NCBI GenBank assembly: GCA_948567375.1
Contig: CAOYZS010000005.1
Span: 992,001-1,056,000, forward strand
DNA length: 64,000 bases
DNA from: Lunularia cruciata
Taxonomy: Eukaryota; Streptophyta; Marchantiopsida; Lunulariales; Lunulariaceae
Direction: 5' to 3'
The notes under the pieces were generated by a model, which was given only the letters and a program-made list of their open reading frames with translations, was not told the DNA's origin and made no database searches. Every line of letters begins with the position of its first letter. The stretch's first letter is position 1. The position numbers were made by a program, and so were the translations under genes. Positions 20,439 to 31,413 of this stretch are shown in pieces.

Positions 20439-22987
20439 ATGTCCAGTCGCTATCCAATTCCTATTGATAGTCAACCCAAAGTGATGCAAATTGAAAATCC
20501 GCAAGAAGAGTGGGTAAGGATTTTGGGGACAAGCTTCCACAAGAAGAAGGTGAGGAAGCACACGATGACCCCAAAAATGAGTAAGCAGAGTGTGGTGAGG
20601 GGGCTTGCAATTCATAGATTAGAAGTAATAGCGTGGATCGAAGTCTTGACGAGACTTTGTATCATGTTCTTGGCTTGGACTAGAACTTCAGTTTTCCAGG
20701 TTTCATGGTAGAAATTACAACAAGCAATTGCAAGGATGGACCAAAGCATGAGGGGAAGAGAGGGAATCCTGCTCGATGGACAGAGGCGGATTGGAGAGTT
20801 GTGTTGGGAAGAGAAGCAGGAGAGGTGGGCGGTACCACCTTCTATCGGAAGTGTGATGCTTTAGAAGAGACTGCCAAAGTGAGGCATTTGTTGAATCGAC
20901 CTTGCACTAAGAATAGGTATAAGGTAGACAGTTATAGAGACCCAAGCAAAGAGGGATAGTAAGCACAATGATGGCAATGTTCAAGCCAGAGCAAACCACC
21001 TATGTTACTATGCACCAGGCGGTTTTCTTTCACCAAATGTTTGCGGGAGAGGCAGTAGATTGGGCAAAATGTCTACATCAGAGTGGGGCATATGATTTTA
21101 GGATGGAGAATGGATATGCCACCACATTACTTTGTGCCATTTGCAGCACACTTTTATTTTGGGTTGAATTTGCTTACTTTGGAAGAACAAAGTCAAATGC
21201 ATTTGCAATTTCATCCAAATTTACAAAAGGAGGCAGATGTGGATGAGCGATATTATATGGAGAGAGTGCAAGATGGGGATGCGTACTACAAGGAGAGTGG
21301 TAAGGAGAAGATCATAGCAATTGACCTTTCAAGAGTGAGAAAGAGAGCCAAGCTTGAGAGTCATGTTGCGACAGTCCAGCCCCAAAAAGTTCCAAAGCTT
21401 AACCCAACGGTGGTGGTAGTGAAGACAAGGAAGCCATGCACAAAGAAGAAGAAGAGTCGGAAGGAGAAACCGGATCGAAGGAAGGAATGTCGGGAGAAGA
21501 AGAGGAGTTCACGCTACAAAGTGAAGAATCAAGCAATGATAGCAAAGGTGAAGCGGAGGTTCAGCAAACGTGACAGCCAATGATCGAGGCAGGAAAGCCG
21601 AGTCCCAAAGTTTCCATGCTTGAATGAGGAAGTGAGAGGAAGAAGGAAGAGAAAGTTGTGGCACAACCCTGAACTGCCAAGGGTAAGAATGCTATGAATG
21701 TATCTGAAGAAGGGCCTAGTAAAGTTACTCTAGAAGGAGGAGAAAGTTCAGAAGAAGAATCTTTGAAGGTGCAAAGATCACGACTTTGGGGCAAGGTGCA
21801 AGACGTAGAGTGGTCGGAATCTGAAGTCCGAGCTGATGATGCAAGGTGCAAAGGAGTGGACTATTTGTCCAGAATAGTATGTCCGTTGTTGATGATGTTG
21901 CAGCAGAAGAAGATGGAGATGGTAAGTGCCAATTTTGAGATGCCAGATGAATTTGCAATAGTAAAGACCTAGAGTGCAGAAACATTGTTGTTGTGAAGTA
22001 AGTTGACAAGGGTGAAAATGGAAGTCAAAGAACTTTGGGTTGAGGAGGTTCTTTGGAGTAAGCACTTTGAGGTGACAAGGGAGGAATTAGTAAAGAGTCA
22101 CGAGGAGGCAAAGGAGATGACTGAGATGGTTACAATGTTGAAAGAAGAACTTGCAGATGTGCGTGTAGAGTTGATACACTCCAAAGCAATTACTACGGTG
22201 ATGGAGCAAGAGTTGGAGAGTCTCAAGAAGAAGGCAGCGGAGAAAGATCAAGCCTGGCAACAAGAATTAGTGGAACGCAGTAGAGAAGAAGATCAATTGC
22301 AAGGATTGGTGAGAGTAGCGGAGGAGCAACTCTCTATGAATCGGAGAGAGAAGGAGGCATTGAAGGCTGAGCAGATGAAGAGAAGAGAATTTGAAGATGA
22401 GCTCTAGATGTATCGCAATGAATTGGAGGAAGAAAGGAAGAAGGAGAAGCTTCCATTGTAGAAGAAGCTAATGAAGTAGAGGGAGTTGTCAATGAAATCA
22501 AGGCCATGCTGAGCACAGAAGTGAATGTAAACTTGAAGAGGTGAGATTGCATGAGCTGAAGTTATTAGTGCAGGAGATGCGCAAGAGGAAGGCGAAGGAC
22601 ATTGAGTTGAATAATCTCTTAATTTGTTTGTAAGATAGTGTAGATAGAAAGATGTTAGAGGTGGGAGACAATGTGTGTCTCAAACTAGATCTTGTTAGAA
22701 CGGAGTTAGCTGAACTTCATAGTGAGGTAGAAGAAGTACGAAGACCGAAAGTTGTAGAAGTCGGAGTAGAAGTGTCTTTGGAGTTGTTCTCTGAAACCTT
22801 AGAGAAGAGTGGGTTAGGAGATAAAGAGTTAGGGCAATTACCTGAGACCTCAATTGTAGATTGTAGTGCAAAAATTGTAGAAATAGAAGAGTTAGGAGTA
22901 GAATTGGATTGGGCCAAGGATGGGGAAATTATAGAGAGATCATCGGGTTTGAAAGCCAATGATAAGGTTGACATCGGATCAGAGTAG
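20439..22987 (+). pseudogene. LTR ORF, C-type copy with several breaks
   Basis: The ORF starts at ATG 20439 (MSSRYPIPIDSQ). The globular domain is in pieces 20412-20711, 20705-20959 and 20968-21246, with GKRGNPARWTEADWRVVLG, AVDWAKCLHQ and VPFAAHFYFGLNLL. The linker (21083-21583, 21694-21972) has VQRSRLWGKV and GVDYLSRIVCPLL. The coiled coil is at 22003-22407 and 22652-22987, ending NDKVDIGSE with TAG at 22985-22987. Single-base indels and stops explain the breaks. Amino-acid agreement with the A-type copy is clear in the globular domain although the DNA differs strongly. Confidence 0.75.
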
Positions 22988-23104
22988 AAACAGATTTGAG
23001 ATTGGAAGAGGCAAATATGAAGAGGTGCATTGTCATTTCGGATCTGTAGGTTTGTAGAGTTGTTGTAGAACGGTATTTTTGTTAGCAATTGTTGATTGCT
23101 CTAC

Positions 23105-23112
23105 TATTTAAG
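23105..23112 (+). promoter_or_regulatory. U3 core TATA box
   Basis: TATTTAAG lies 680 bp before the end of the 20029-23784 LTR, matching the box at 12275. Confidence 0.55.
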
Positions 23113-24148
23113 AGTGGCATTCGCAATATTATGTTGTTTAGTGCCCATAATTTTTGAGAATAGATAAAGCAAAGTGCTGTGAAGCAATGCTTGTTGCTTG
23201 AGCTTGATTTTGAGTATCAACATTGTGTTTGTGTTTGTGAGTGTGTGGAGAAATTCAAAGTGCAAGTTAGTGTGCTTGTTGGATGTTGGATTCCGCAGCC
23301 TTGATCTTTACCCTGTGTGTTTGATCTTGAGTGAAGTGCAATTGAAGCAATGCTTTGACAGATCTAAGAGGAATTGTAGTGTTGGTAGTATTTTACATTT
23401 GTAAGTGCAGCGCATTGTTGATGTGAAGCAATTTTGATCAAGGAAATTGTGCCTTAGTGGAGGGGTGGAACACAATTTTGAGGCAAAGTTGTTTTGCAGT
23501 GAAGTGCCATTTTTGGGAGAGCCTCAATCATCACAATCAAGATTGTTTGGAAAGAATTGAAGGAGTTGTGATTAAGAAGTGTTGATTTGTGACGAGACTG
23601 TGAGTCAGTGCTTGTTACTCTCTTCTGGGTGTAGTTTCTACCTGAGAGATTAAAGAAGAACCCAAGAAGAACTAAGATTGTTACTGTTTGACTTTGTATT
23701 TGACCAATTCTGAATAGCATCTCTACGGGAATGAAACATTACTTACCTGATTACTGCAAAAGTGATATTTGCCGGGTTGTCACACATGGCTCCAATTGCA
23801 CTTCACTCAAGATCAAACACACAGAATAAAGATCAAGGCTATGGAATCCATCATCCAACACGCACTAACTTGCACTTCAGAATTCTCCAAACACTCACAA
23901 ACACAAACACATAATTGATCCTCGAAATTAAGCTCAAGCTATGAGCACTAAAATCAGCACTTTGCTTTATCTATTCTCAGAATTATGAATAACCCTAAAC
24001 AACATACTGCAAATGCCTCCTTTAAATAAGCAAATTCTTTGACAATTATCTAACTTCCTAAACTACCTACTAATAACTTTACCAACCTAAAGATGCAAAA
24101 TGACAAACCACCTCTTCATATCTGCCTCTTCAAATCTTAAATCTGTTA

Positions 24149-24514
24149 CTACTCTGATCCAATGTCTACTTCTTCTTCGGCTTTGAATCTCAGAGTAACC
24201 TCACATACTACTCTATCCTTAGGTTTACCAACTACCAATTCTAATGCCTCTTCACTCTGATCTGTAATTCCTATCATGGACAATCTACATACATCTTCTT
24301 CATGCAACCCATTTTTCTCTAATATCTCCAATGTCAACTCCAAAGACATTTGGATGCCTACTTCTTCTATTTTGGGTCTAACTACTATCAATTCTTGTGC
24401 TAATTCTACTTTATCCTCATCAATAATTGTAATTGAAAGCATGTGTACACTATCTACGCCTTCAAATTTTAACCCACTTTCCCCTAATCGCTCACGTAAC
24501 TGACCCAAAGACAC
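24149..24514 (-). CDS. C-terminal LTR-ORF reading frame in S-type LTR of E2
   Basis: This open frame of 121 codons parallels 3105-3488: HMLSITIIDEDKVEL, VGIQMSLELTLEILEKNG and the final AEEEVDIGSE. Both S-type copies keep the frame open from the same non-ATG start to the same stop, while most longer frames in the window are broken. Translation is not shown by anything in the sequence. It is probably a remnant of the long ORF after loss of its upstream part. Confidence 0.35.
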   Translation of the reverse strand: MSLGQLRERLGESGLKFEGVDSVHMLSITIIDEDKVELAQELIVVRPKIEEVGIQMSLELTLEILEKNGLHEEDVCRLSMIGITDQSEEALELVVGKPKDRVVCEVTLRFKAEEEVDIGSE

Positions 24515-25213
24515 TGTCTAATCTTGCACTTTGGGTTCATTCAGTTATACTATTTCTCTTCTAATTCTATCTGATCTTCAATCAAAATTGAAATTGAAGT
24601 CACACGTATCCTAAATATCTTCTTTCTCTACTCTAACTTCCTTTGATGCCTCTTGCAAGACTCTCAAAGTCACCTTCACTGCACTTTGAGGTCTGACTAC
24701 CTTGGATATAGTCACATTTGTCCTAAAGCAAAGAAACTTCTAACCCGAAGTCATAAAGAACTGAAGTACTGCGAACCGAAGACACTCAACTACTTTATAC
24801 ATCTACTCCTAAAACTTCAAATACTTGTAACTTCTGCTACAGACCTCCAAACTCTATGATTTTGATGGCAGCAGAAAGCCCTGAATGGGGAGCCTCCAAC
24901 AAAATAAAGCACAAATGATTTGGACTTTTTTCATTGAGATATGGCTCCCATAGTAATCCTGACCTGCAACTTCCATTCCTCCTTCGGGTCTGCACTCCTT
25001 CAGCATCTGATCCAAGTTTTTCTTCCTCTGACACGAAGTAAGTTTCTTTGGATTTGATCCAATCCAAGTCCTTCTTCCTCCAACATGAAGTTAACTTCCT
25101 TGGGCCTGATCAAAACACACGTTTCCCCTCATTTCTTCTCCATTTGATTTCAATTTGGTTTCAGCAAGGCACTTCTTCAAAACTCATCCAAAATGAAAAA
25201 TGTGGGTACCACA

Positions 25214-25227
25214 TACCCCCTTTCCTC
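25214..25227 (-). other. Polypurine tract of E2
   Basis: The minus strand reads GAGGAAAGGGGGTA directly before the 3' LTR start, the same position and composition as in the full-length element. Confidence 0.7.
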
Positions 25228-25254
25228 AAAAGAAAGCATCCTCATGAACACCAA

Positions 25255-26517
25255 CAATTGGTTCTTTATACAAGTCGGGTCTGTGGTCCAATATTTTTGA
25301 ACTCTCCACCCGTTTACTCAAGTGGCAAAAGGATTGCCTTCCAAGTCTGCAAGTTGAATTAAACCATTGGCATATATGTGCACAACACAATATGGCCCCA
25401 TCCACCTTAAATGCAGTTTGCCTAGAAAAAATAGTTTACAATTGTCATATAACAACACAAAATCACCCTCTTGAACAGCCACATGCTTGATTTTCTTATT
25501 GTGCCTGACTTTCCTTTGTTCTTGCACTTCCTTCATGGTTTGCATTGCATTGTCCCTTTTCTCTTCTAACCATATTAGTTGATGGATCCAAAGATCATGG
25601 CTTTCTTTCTCTGATAATCATTCCTCACAAAGAATCCGATATGACGGTTCTTCAAATTCAACTAGTAGTATGGGATGCAACTTGTATGTCAAAAAATATG
25701 GAGTTTGTTTGGTTGTAATCTTTGTAGTCATTTTGTATGCCCACAAAGCTACAAGTAACTTTGTGTTCCAATCGTATGCATAAATTATTATCACCTTGTT
25801 CAAGATTTTACAAATCAATCCATTGGCCTTCTCCGTTAATCCATTTGCTTTTGGGTTATAGGGAGTCATCTTCCGATGTTTAATCCGGAAGTACTTGGTT
25901 AATGTTCCACCATGGAGTTCAAAAAATGAGTCCCTTGATCACTCACCAATTTCAGAGGACACCTGTAACATGAAATGATGTTTTGGAAGAAAAATTCTAC
26001 CACTATTTTTGCATCATCTCTCCATGTTGCTTTAGCTTCTACCATCTTGGTAGCATAATCAGTGCATACCAAGATGTATGTCTTCCTCGTGACTCGGGTC
26101 ACTAGTTGAATTGGAGTCAATACCCCATTTCTCACATAGAGCCAATGGCAAAATTTGTCTCCAAGGCCATTGGGAAGTAGCCATTGGTTTTCTTGTTCTT
26201 TGGCAAGCATCACAACTTTGAATATAGGCGTAAGTGTCTTTATACATCAAAGGCCACCAATACCCTACTAAAAGGATTTTCTTTACAGTATTCTTTAGAG
26301 CATAGTGTCCTCCCGATGCTTCAAAGTATAAGGAATCAATAACTCCTTTGACTTTGTATGCCTCCAAACATCTCCTAAGTACTTTGTCTTTGCACATCTT
26401 AAATAAAATGTTGTGTTTTAGTTGGTATGGTCCCATTATCTTGAGGAAGACTGCCCTCTGCTCTAGGTCCAGCCCCTCAGGACAATGACAAGTATGCATA
26501 TAGTGATATTTGGCCAC
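25255..26517 (-). pseudogene. Integrase of E2
   Basis: Minus-strand pieces 26517-26059 (zinc-binding module, HYALKNTVKKILLVGYWWP with SCDACQ), 26213-25899 (catalytic core, SDQGTHFLNSM), 25869-25618 (PYNPKANGLTEKANGL) and 25545-25318 (RWMGPYCVVHIY) together cover the whole integrase. The first catalytic aspartate region is disturbed (WGIDSNSTSDP instead of the WGIDFVGPIQP seen at 43660), and frameshifts join the pieces. It would integrate new cDNA if intact; here it is dead. Confidence 0.8.
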
Positions 26518-26529
26518 ATACCTTGTACT

Positions 26530-27900
26530 TCACATAGCCATCAAATGATATGGCTCTTCATCATGAAACCAATCATCGACTTCCAAGTCTTGGTCTTGAG
26601 TTTCTAACCTAAATAGGAAGTCCACATTTGAATGCAAAGCTCCCTTCCTTACTTGTGCAATGTATGTGAATTCTTGTTACAACAAGATCCATCTTGCAGT
26701 TTGCTCAGAGAAGTCTGCCTTCTTGACCAAATGTTACAACGCGTAATGGTCAACATAGAAGACAAACTCGTAGTGTTGGGATACCCAACACTACATGTTG
26801 GGTATCCCAACATGTAGTGGCAAAACTTCTTGCATGCATAAACCATTCTAAGTGCTTCTCTTTCAGTCATCAAATAGTTTTCTTTTGAAATTGATAATTG
26901 TTGGTTGGCATAGTAAATTGGGTAGTTGTTCTTCTTCTCATCCTTCTGACTTAAGATGACTCCGATTTCCATGGACAAAGTGTCCACATACACATGAAAA
27001 TGGGCATCCCAATTTGGTGCCCTCATAATTGGTGCTTCAACTAGTTTCTTCTTCAATACTTAGAAACCTTCTTCTTGTTTTTCTTCCCACAAGTAGTCTT
27101 TGGACTTCTTCAAAAGCTTTGTAAGGGGTGTAGCAAGCACCATGTAGTTTGATACAAAGCGTTTGTAGTATCGGACATGTCCCAAGAAGGCTCTCAGCTC
27201 TTGGATGTTTTTAGGGGATTCCAAAGCTTAGATAACTTTTACCTTCTCAACATCAACTTCAATACCTTGGCTTGACACCCGATGCCCCAAAATAATCCCT
27301 TCCTTTATTTCAAAGAAGCATTTCTCCAAGTGTAACGACAAACTAGCAAAACAACACCTTTCAAAAGTTTGGCAAAGGTAATCTAAATGTACTTCTCTTT
27401 GCCCAAACACACAAAAAACATCAATGAAGGCGTCCACAAATTTGTACAAAAGAGTCCTTGAAGATTGTATTCATCATCAGCTAGAAAGTAGCAAGAGCAT
27501 TACACAACCCAAAGGGCATTTGATTCTAAGCAAAAGTGCTCCAATCGGTAGTGAATGTAGTTTTATCCTTGTCTTCATTTTGGATGGGTACTTGATTATA
27601 CCTTGAAAATCCATCAAGAAAATTGTAGCAAGGATGACCAACTGCTTGGTCCAAAATGGCATCAGTAAATGGCAAGGGATGATGATCCTTCCTTGTGATT
27701 GTATTCAGCTCACAAAAATCTTGGCACACTCAAATCTTCCCCATTTTCTTTTTCGGGACAGTGACAATGGGTGAGACCCACTCACTACTAAATACAAGAA
27801 AGATTATTCTGGCCCCTAAGTACTTGTAGATTCCATCTTTTACCAAGGGTGAGTACTTTGGGTTCAGGCAGTACTGACTTTGCTAAACAGGAACAACACC
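26530..27900 (-). pseudogene. Reverse transcriptase and RNase H of E2
   Basis: RT pieces include VCQDFCELNTITRKDHHPLPF near 27729 and FVDAFIDVFCVFG at 27449-27228. The catalytic FIDD box has become FIDV, so polymerase activity is lost independently of frameshifts. RNase H is at 27056-26649 with HVYVDTLSMEIGVILSQ and YLMTEREALRMVYACKKF. A double hairpin insertion at 26771-26817 and a frameshift destroy its C-terminal part. Confidence 0.8.
26771..26817. repeat. Two overlapping hairpins inserted in RNase H
   Basis: TAGTGTTGGG-ATA-CCCAACACTA (26771-26793) and CTACATGTTGGG-TAT-CCCAACATGTAG (26791-26817) are perfect palindromes with 3-base loops. Their 17-base cores (26774-26790 and 26796-26812) are also exact reverse complements of each other. 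Other copies of RNase H (43000 plus, 55760 minus) lack the first unit, so about 29 bp was added here. Confidence 0.95.
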
Positions 27901-28079
27901 TTCAACCATATCAATCTGGTGCTCTCCAAATTATTGTGGATACCTAGCATTTGATCAATAGACCAAGAAAATACATCCTAGAATTCTATAAACAAGTAGT
28001 GTATCCTGCCAATTCCTTTGAAGTAACTATCTTCAAAATCTTCAATTCCTTTAGTCAAGACAACATCTTGATAGTCATC

Positions 28080-29030
28080 GAGGTTGATAACTCCTTCAAC
28101 ATGACTCACTCAACTTAGTCCAAGTCAAACTGCAGTCAAACCCTCTTCCTCCAAGTTGTTTTCACCTGAGACGATGTTGTATGGGTCTTTGTCTTCGACA
28201 TCTACCTCATAGCATTCCAAGTAGTTGACTTGGACTTTGTCTTTAGAGTCTCCTAAAGAGAAAGATGATGAATCTTTGGATTCATCTTTGTCTTCTGACA
28301 AAGTTGTTTCTCCAAGGTGGGGAACCTTCATCCAACTCACCATTACCAGCTTCGGGTCTTCGGACAAAATGTCCTTGAACCAAATTTCTGCTGGTGCCAA
28401 TCCACAACAACTTGGGCACTATACAACCAGGGTCTTTTGATCAATAATGGGTAACCAATTTTGGTTACTAGTCACAACAATATGTAATCTAATTTGAAGG
28501 GCACCCCTCCAATGATCATAGTAATATTTGACAGCATGCCCAAAGGCCATCTTCTGGTTTGAACCGCAAATTTCAGAATTTAGGGTGTTGGTTCAAACAT
28601 TATATACCTCAGTCAATATGCAATGTCTTCTATCATGACATTCACACCTGACATTGAATCAATGGGTATGGATGTGATCATGCAGCCTGTGATCTTTGCG
28701 TCCACTTCGGGAGATCCCAAATCTTCTTGTTCAATATGATAAATTGCCGGGCAAGTCTTTCTTGGTCATTGCCCTTACTTTCTTGAGAGTTGAACTCAGC
28801 TGCTTCTTGTACAACTTATTGTCGTCCCACAATTTCTTAAATGTGACATTAGCACTTGTAGATGCCAAATTGGCAACAATATTGTGAGGAACTCTTCCCA
28901 ACTTCATCTTCTTCACTTTTGTCTTTGGTGCCAAAGTCTTTCCTTGTTCAAATTGGACTTTGGGGTGCTTTAAGATGGTGACCAGAGTACTGGCGGTCTT
29001 ACCCAAAGCCAAGGTGGGCAAACCCAGAGT
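28080..29030 (-). pseudogene. Protease region and end of gag of E2
   Basis: Minus-strand 29021-28731 encodes the conserved segment VGKPNEPRVK-like to STSANVTFKKLWDDNKLYKKQ and the SSTLKKVRAMTKKDLPG region. The aspartic protease follows, but its active-site box reads D-S-M-S-G where the full-length element has D-L-G-S-G, and frameshifts follow. 28400-28125 encodes the acidic spacer before RT (VNYLECYEVDVEDKDPY). Nothing suggests activity. Confidence 0.7.
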
Positions 29031-29142
29031 TCATTGGTTTGCCCATCTTGGCTTGGATTAGATCCTTTACTTCAGATCTGATATCTACCGGAAACACAAG
29101 AGGACCCATCTTCTTATCCTACAAACTCATCTCCCAAGTTCT

Positions 29143-31325
29143 TTATATTGCTTTTTTGATTTCCTTTTGCAAAGCTTTTGCTTTGGCTTTTGCTAGAATC
29201 TCTTCCTCCTTGGCAAAAAGAATAGCTTTTGGACACAACCTCTTCGCCTTTTGTGAAGACAAAGATGTAGTACTTGCTTCTTTGGGATCACGCTTCTTCT
29301 TATCCGAGCATGTCTCAACCTTCAAAATTTTGAGGTTGGTCATTCTCCTTCAGAGGCCGGATTACCTTCTTGAGGCCTCTCCTCCTCAAGTGTTATACAA
29401 TTTACATTGGTATCCCCTTTCACCTAGAGCACAACATGCTCAGCCGGGGTCTGTACATATTTTACAGGCGGCTTCAGGTTTGGTGGTTGCGGGCACTGAT
29501 TTCCAGTATGCCCCAATCTCTTACAAATTTTGCATAGCAGAACATACCTAATTTGCCATCTTGGCTCGGGACAGTTTGGAGACTAATGTCCCATCGAGCC
29601 ACAATTATAACAAGCACCCACTGCAACATTTTGAGGCCTATTTTGGCCACCCATTGGTGGTCTTCATGGGGGACCATTTTTGTTATACTCCCTTGGTCCA
29701 TACCTCGGATCTTGATATGATGTGCTTGCCTAAGGCTGCACCTCTTGGGTCTGGTACACAACCTCATCTTCCTCACTTTGGTCCCAACTTGGAATCTAAT
29801 CAATTTGTTGCACTGGAAATGCAATGCAAGTCAAACACTCCATATTAGCATGGCCAGATTTACCACACGTAGTGCACCATACATTTGGTTTGCCAAATGA
29901 AGGAAGCTTTCTTCGGTCCTTAGCCCTAATCATTTGGATCTTGAAATCTGCAAACTCTTTAATAAGAGTATATAGCTTTTGATCCGCCTTATGTCCATTC
30001 TTTGCTGGAGGTGTCACTGGTTTCTTTCCTCCATGTCTTCTAATTCTTCTTGGCTTTGAATCTTCTATGGATTCTGAAGAAGAACAGGAAGACGTGGAAG
30101 ATTCCTCCAAAGAAGGGGATGTGTTGCAAGAAGCTCTCCTTCTAGGCTTCTTTCCTTTCTTCTCCCAATTTCTTCTATTGCTGGATGAGTGAGAGTGGGC
30201 CGCCTCATACCAAGCAACATGTTTGAGTACTTTGTCCAAGGAAGTTACATTCCTCTCCTTGGCAAAGATACAAATCTCCGGTGAGAGTCCGCCAAGGAAC
30301 CAGGTAATGGCTTGGGCATCAGAGTAACCTTCCACACTGGATTGCTTTGGGACTTGGTTCACGAGAGCCATGAATAGCTCAGAGTAGTCTCTCAACTTCT
30401 CCTTCTTTCCTTGGTCCAAATCATTGAGTGCCACAAAGACACTTGTATCATAGTTCAACTTCTTGGAATCATTCCAGGAAGCCATTTTGCAAGTTTGCCC
30501 AGCCGGCTAGTATGTACTCCTTCTGGGTTACATGGGTACACCAGCTCTGGGCTTTCTTTTGGAGCAAACTTGGAAAGATTCATAGACAATCCATAGAGTC
30601 ATGTTCCTTGTTGTCAAGGGAAATGACTTTGAATTCTTTGATAATTTCACCACAATCTTTGTCTTGTTCTGTCCCCTTATACTTTTGATAGGCATGTCGG
30701 GTGATAGGTAATGAAGTCATTGTTTGACTTGATGGAATTGGCTGTGGTAAGGTTGAACTTGATGGACCCAATGAAATGGCTGGTGTTGACATCATGTTGA
30801 TAGCCCAAGCGTTCCAATTAGTCAAGTTCAAAGTGGGGTCTTTGTCAACAGATTCTCCTTCTCTGATGGTGTCGACTTTGACTAGAAATGGAGCAAGAGG
30901 TTCAACTCTTTGAAAGTGTTTGTGAAAATTTTCTCAAGCCAACCAAGGAATTCTTTGTAAGAGATGTTGGCACTCTTCTTCCGTTAAAGTTTGTGCTATC
31001 TTTTCAAGAATGAATTTCTTTATAAACTTGACTTCCTTTACAACTTTAGGGGAAGTTGGTCTACTAGGTCACAACAAGTATGTTTGCCTACTGGAGTCTT
31101 TCTTCTTCTTGCAAGATGGAGATGAGAAGTAGCCTTGCCACCCGCCCTCTCATTTCTTTTGTTTAAGTTCTTGCAAGGCTTCTTGAAGTTCATGAAGAAG
31201 TTGAAAGTCCAATGCCTCTCGTTTGGTTTTGTCAAAAGTAGATTGAATCTTTTGGCATTCTTCTTCTTCACAATGCAAATTTCATCTTCAAACTCTTTCT
31301 TCCATTGGTCTCTCAATGCAGACAT
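29143..31325 (-). pseudogene. gag of E2
   Basis: gag starts near 31325 (MSALRDQWKKEFEDEICIVK). Its capsid-like core is at 30485-29796 (229 codons open): DYSELFMALVNQVPKQ, DAQAITWFLGGLS and FAKERNVTSLDKVLK. A Ser-rich, basic stretch and a CCHC knuckle (WCTTCGKSGHANMEC) follow. Second and third knuckles lie in 29610-29480 in broken frame. 29343-29143 gives the Lys-rich end of gag. The PBS is about 65 bp upstream of the start. Stops and frameshifts make it inactive. Confidence 0.8.
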
Positions 31326-31388
31326 TCATATTGGTTCCAAAACCAGTCAAAATTTTGGCTTCATATTCTTCCACTTCAGAGATTTGTA

Positions 31389-31406
31389 TCCTTGGCTGCG
31401 GCACCA
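31389..31406 (-). other. Primer binding site of E2 (tRNA-Asp-like)
   Basis: The minus strand reads TGGTGCCGCAGCCAAGGA seven bases after the 5' LTR end (at 31414). It matches the tRNA-Asp-type PBS of Athila and Tat elements in 13 of 18 bases and matches the E1 site closely. Confidence 0.7.
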
Positions 31407-31413
31407 AAAATCA

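Larger units (their letters stand above)
20029..23784 (+). mobile_element. Solo long LTR (3.76 kb), TSD CATTG/CATGG
   Basis: The LTR runs from TGTGGTACCTACAT to GGGTTGTCACA. CATTG at 20024-20028 and CATGG at 23785-23789 match in 4 of 5 bases. Its removal rejoins the minus-strand LTR of E2 (CAAGGCATTG to CTCC). It belongs to a more divergent subfamily (C type) shared with 51962-54493 and 58507-62232. U3 TATA at 23105-23112. Confidence 0.9.
19664..25213 (-). mobile_element. 3' S-type LTR of E2, split by a solo long LTR
   Basis: Minus-strand LTR sequence lies at 19664-20028 and 23785-25213, separated by solo LTR 20029-23784. It starts at 25213 with TGTGGTACCCACAT next to a purine tract after integrase, so it is the 3' LTR of E2. 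Its total of about 1.8 kb and its sequence agree with the S-type solo LTR 2310-4215. About 70 bp of its 3' end is missing at the junction with E1 gag. Confidence 0.8.
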
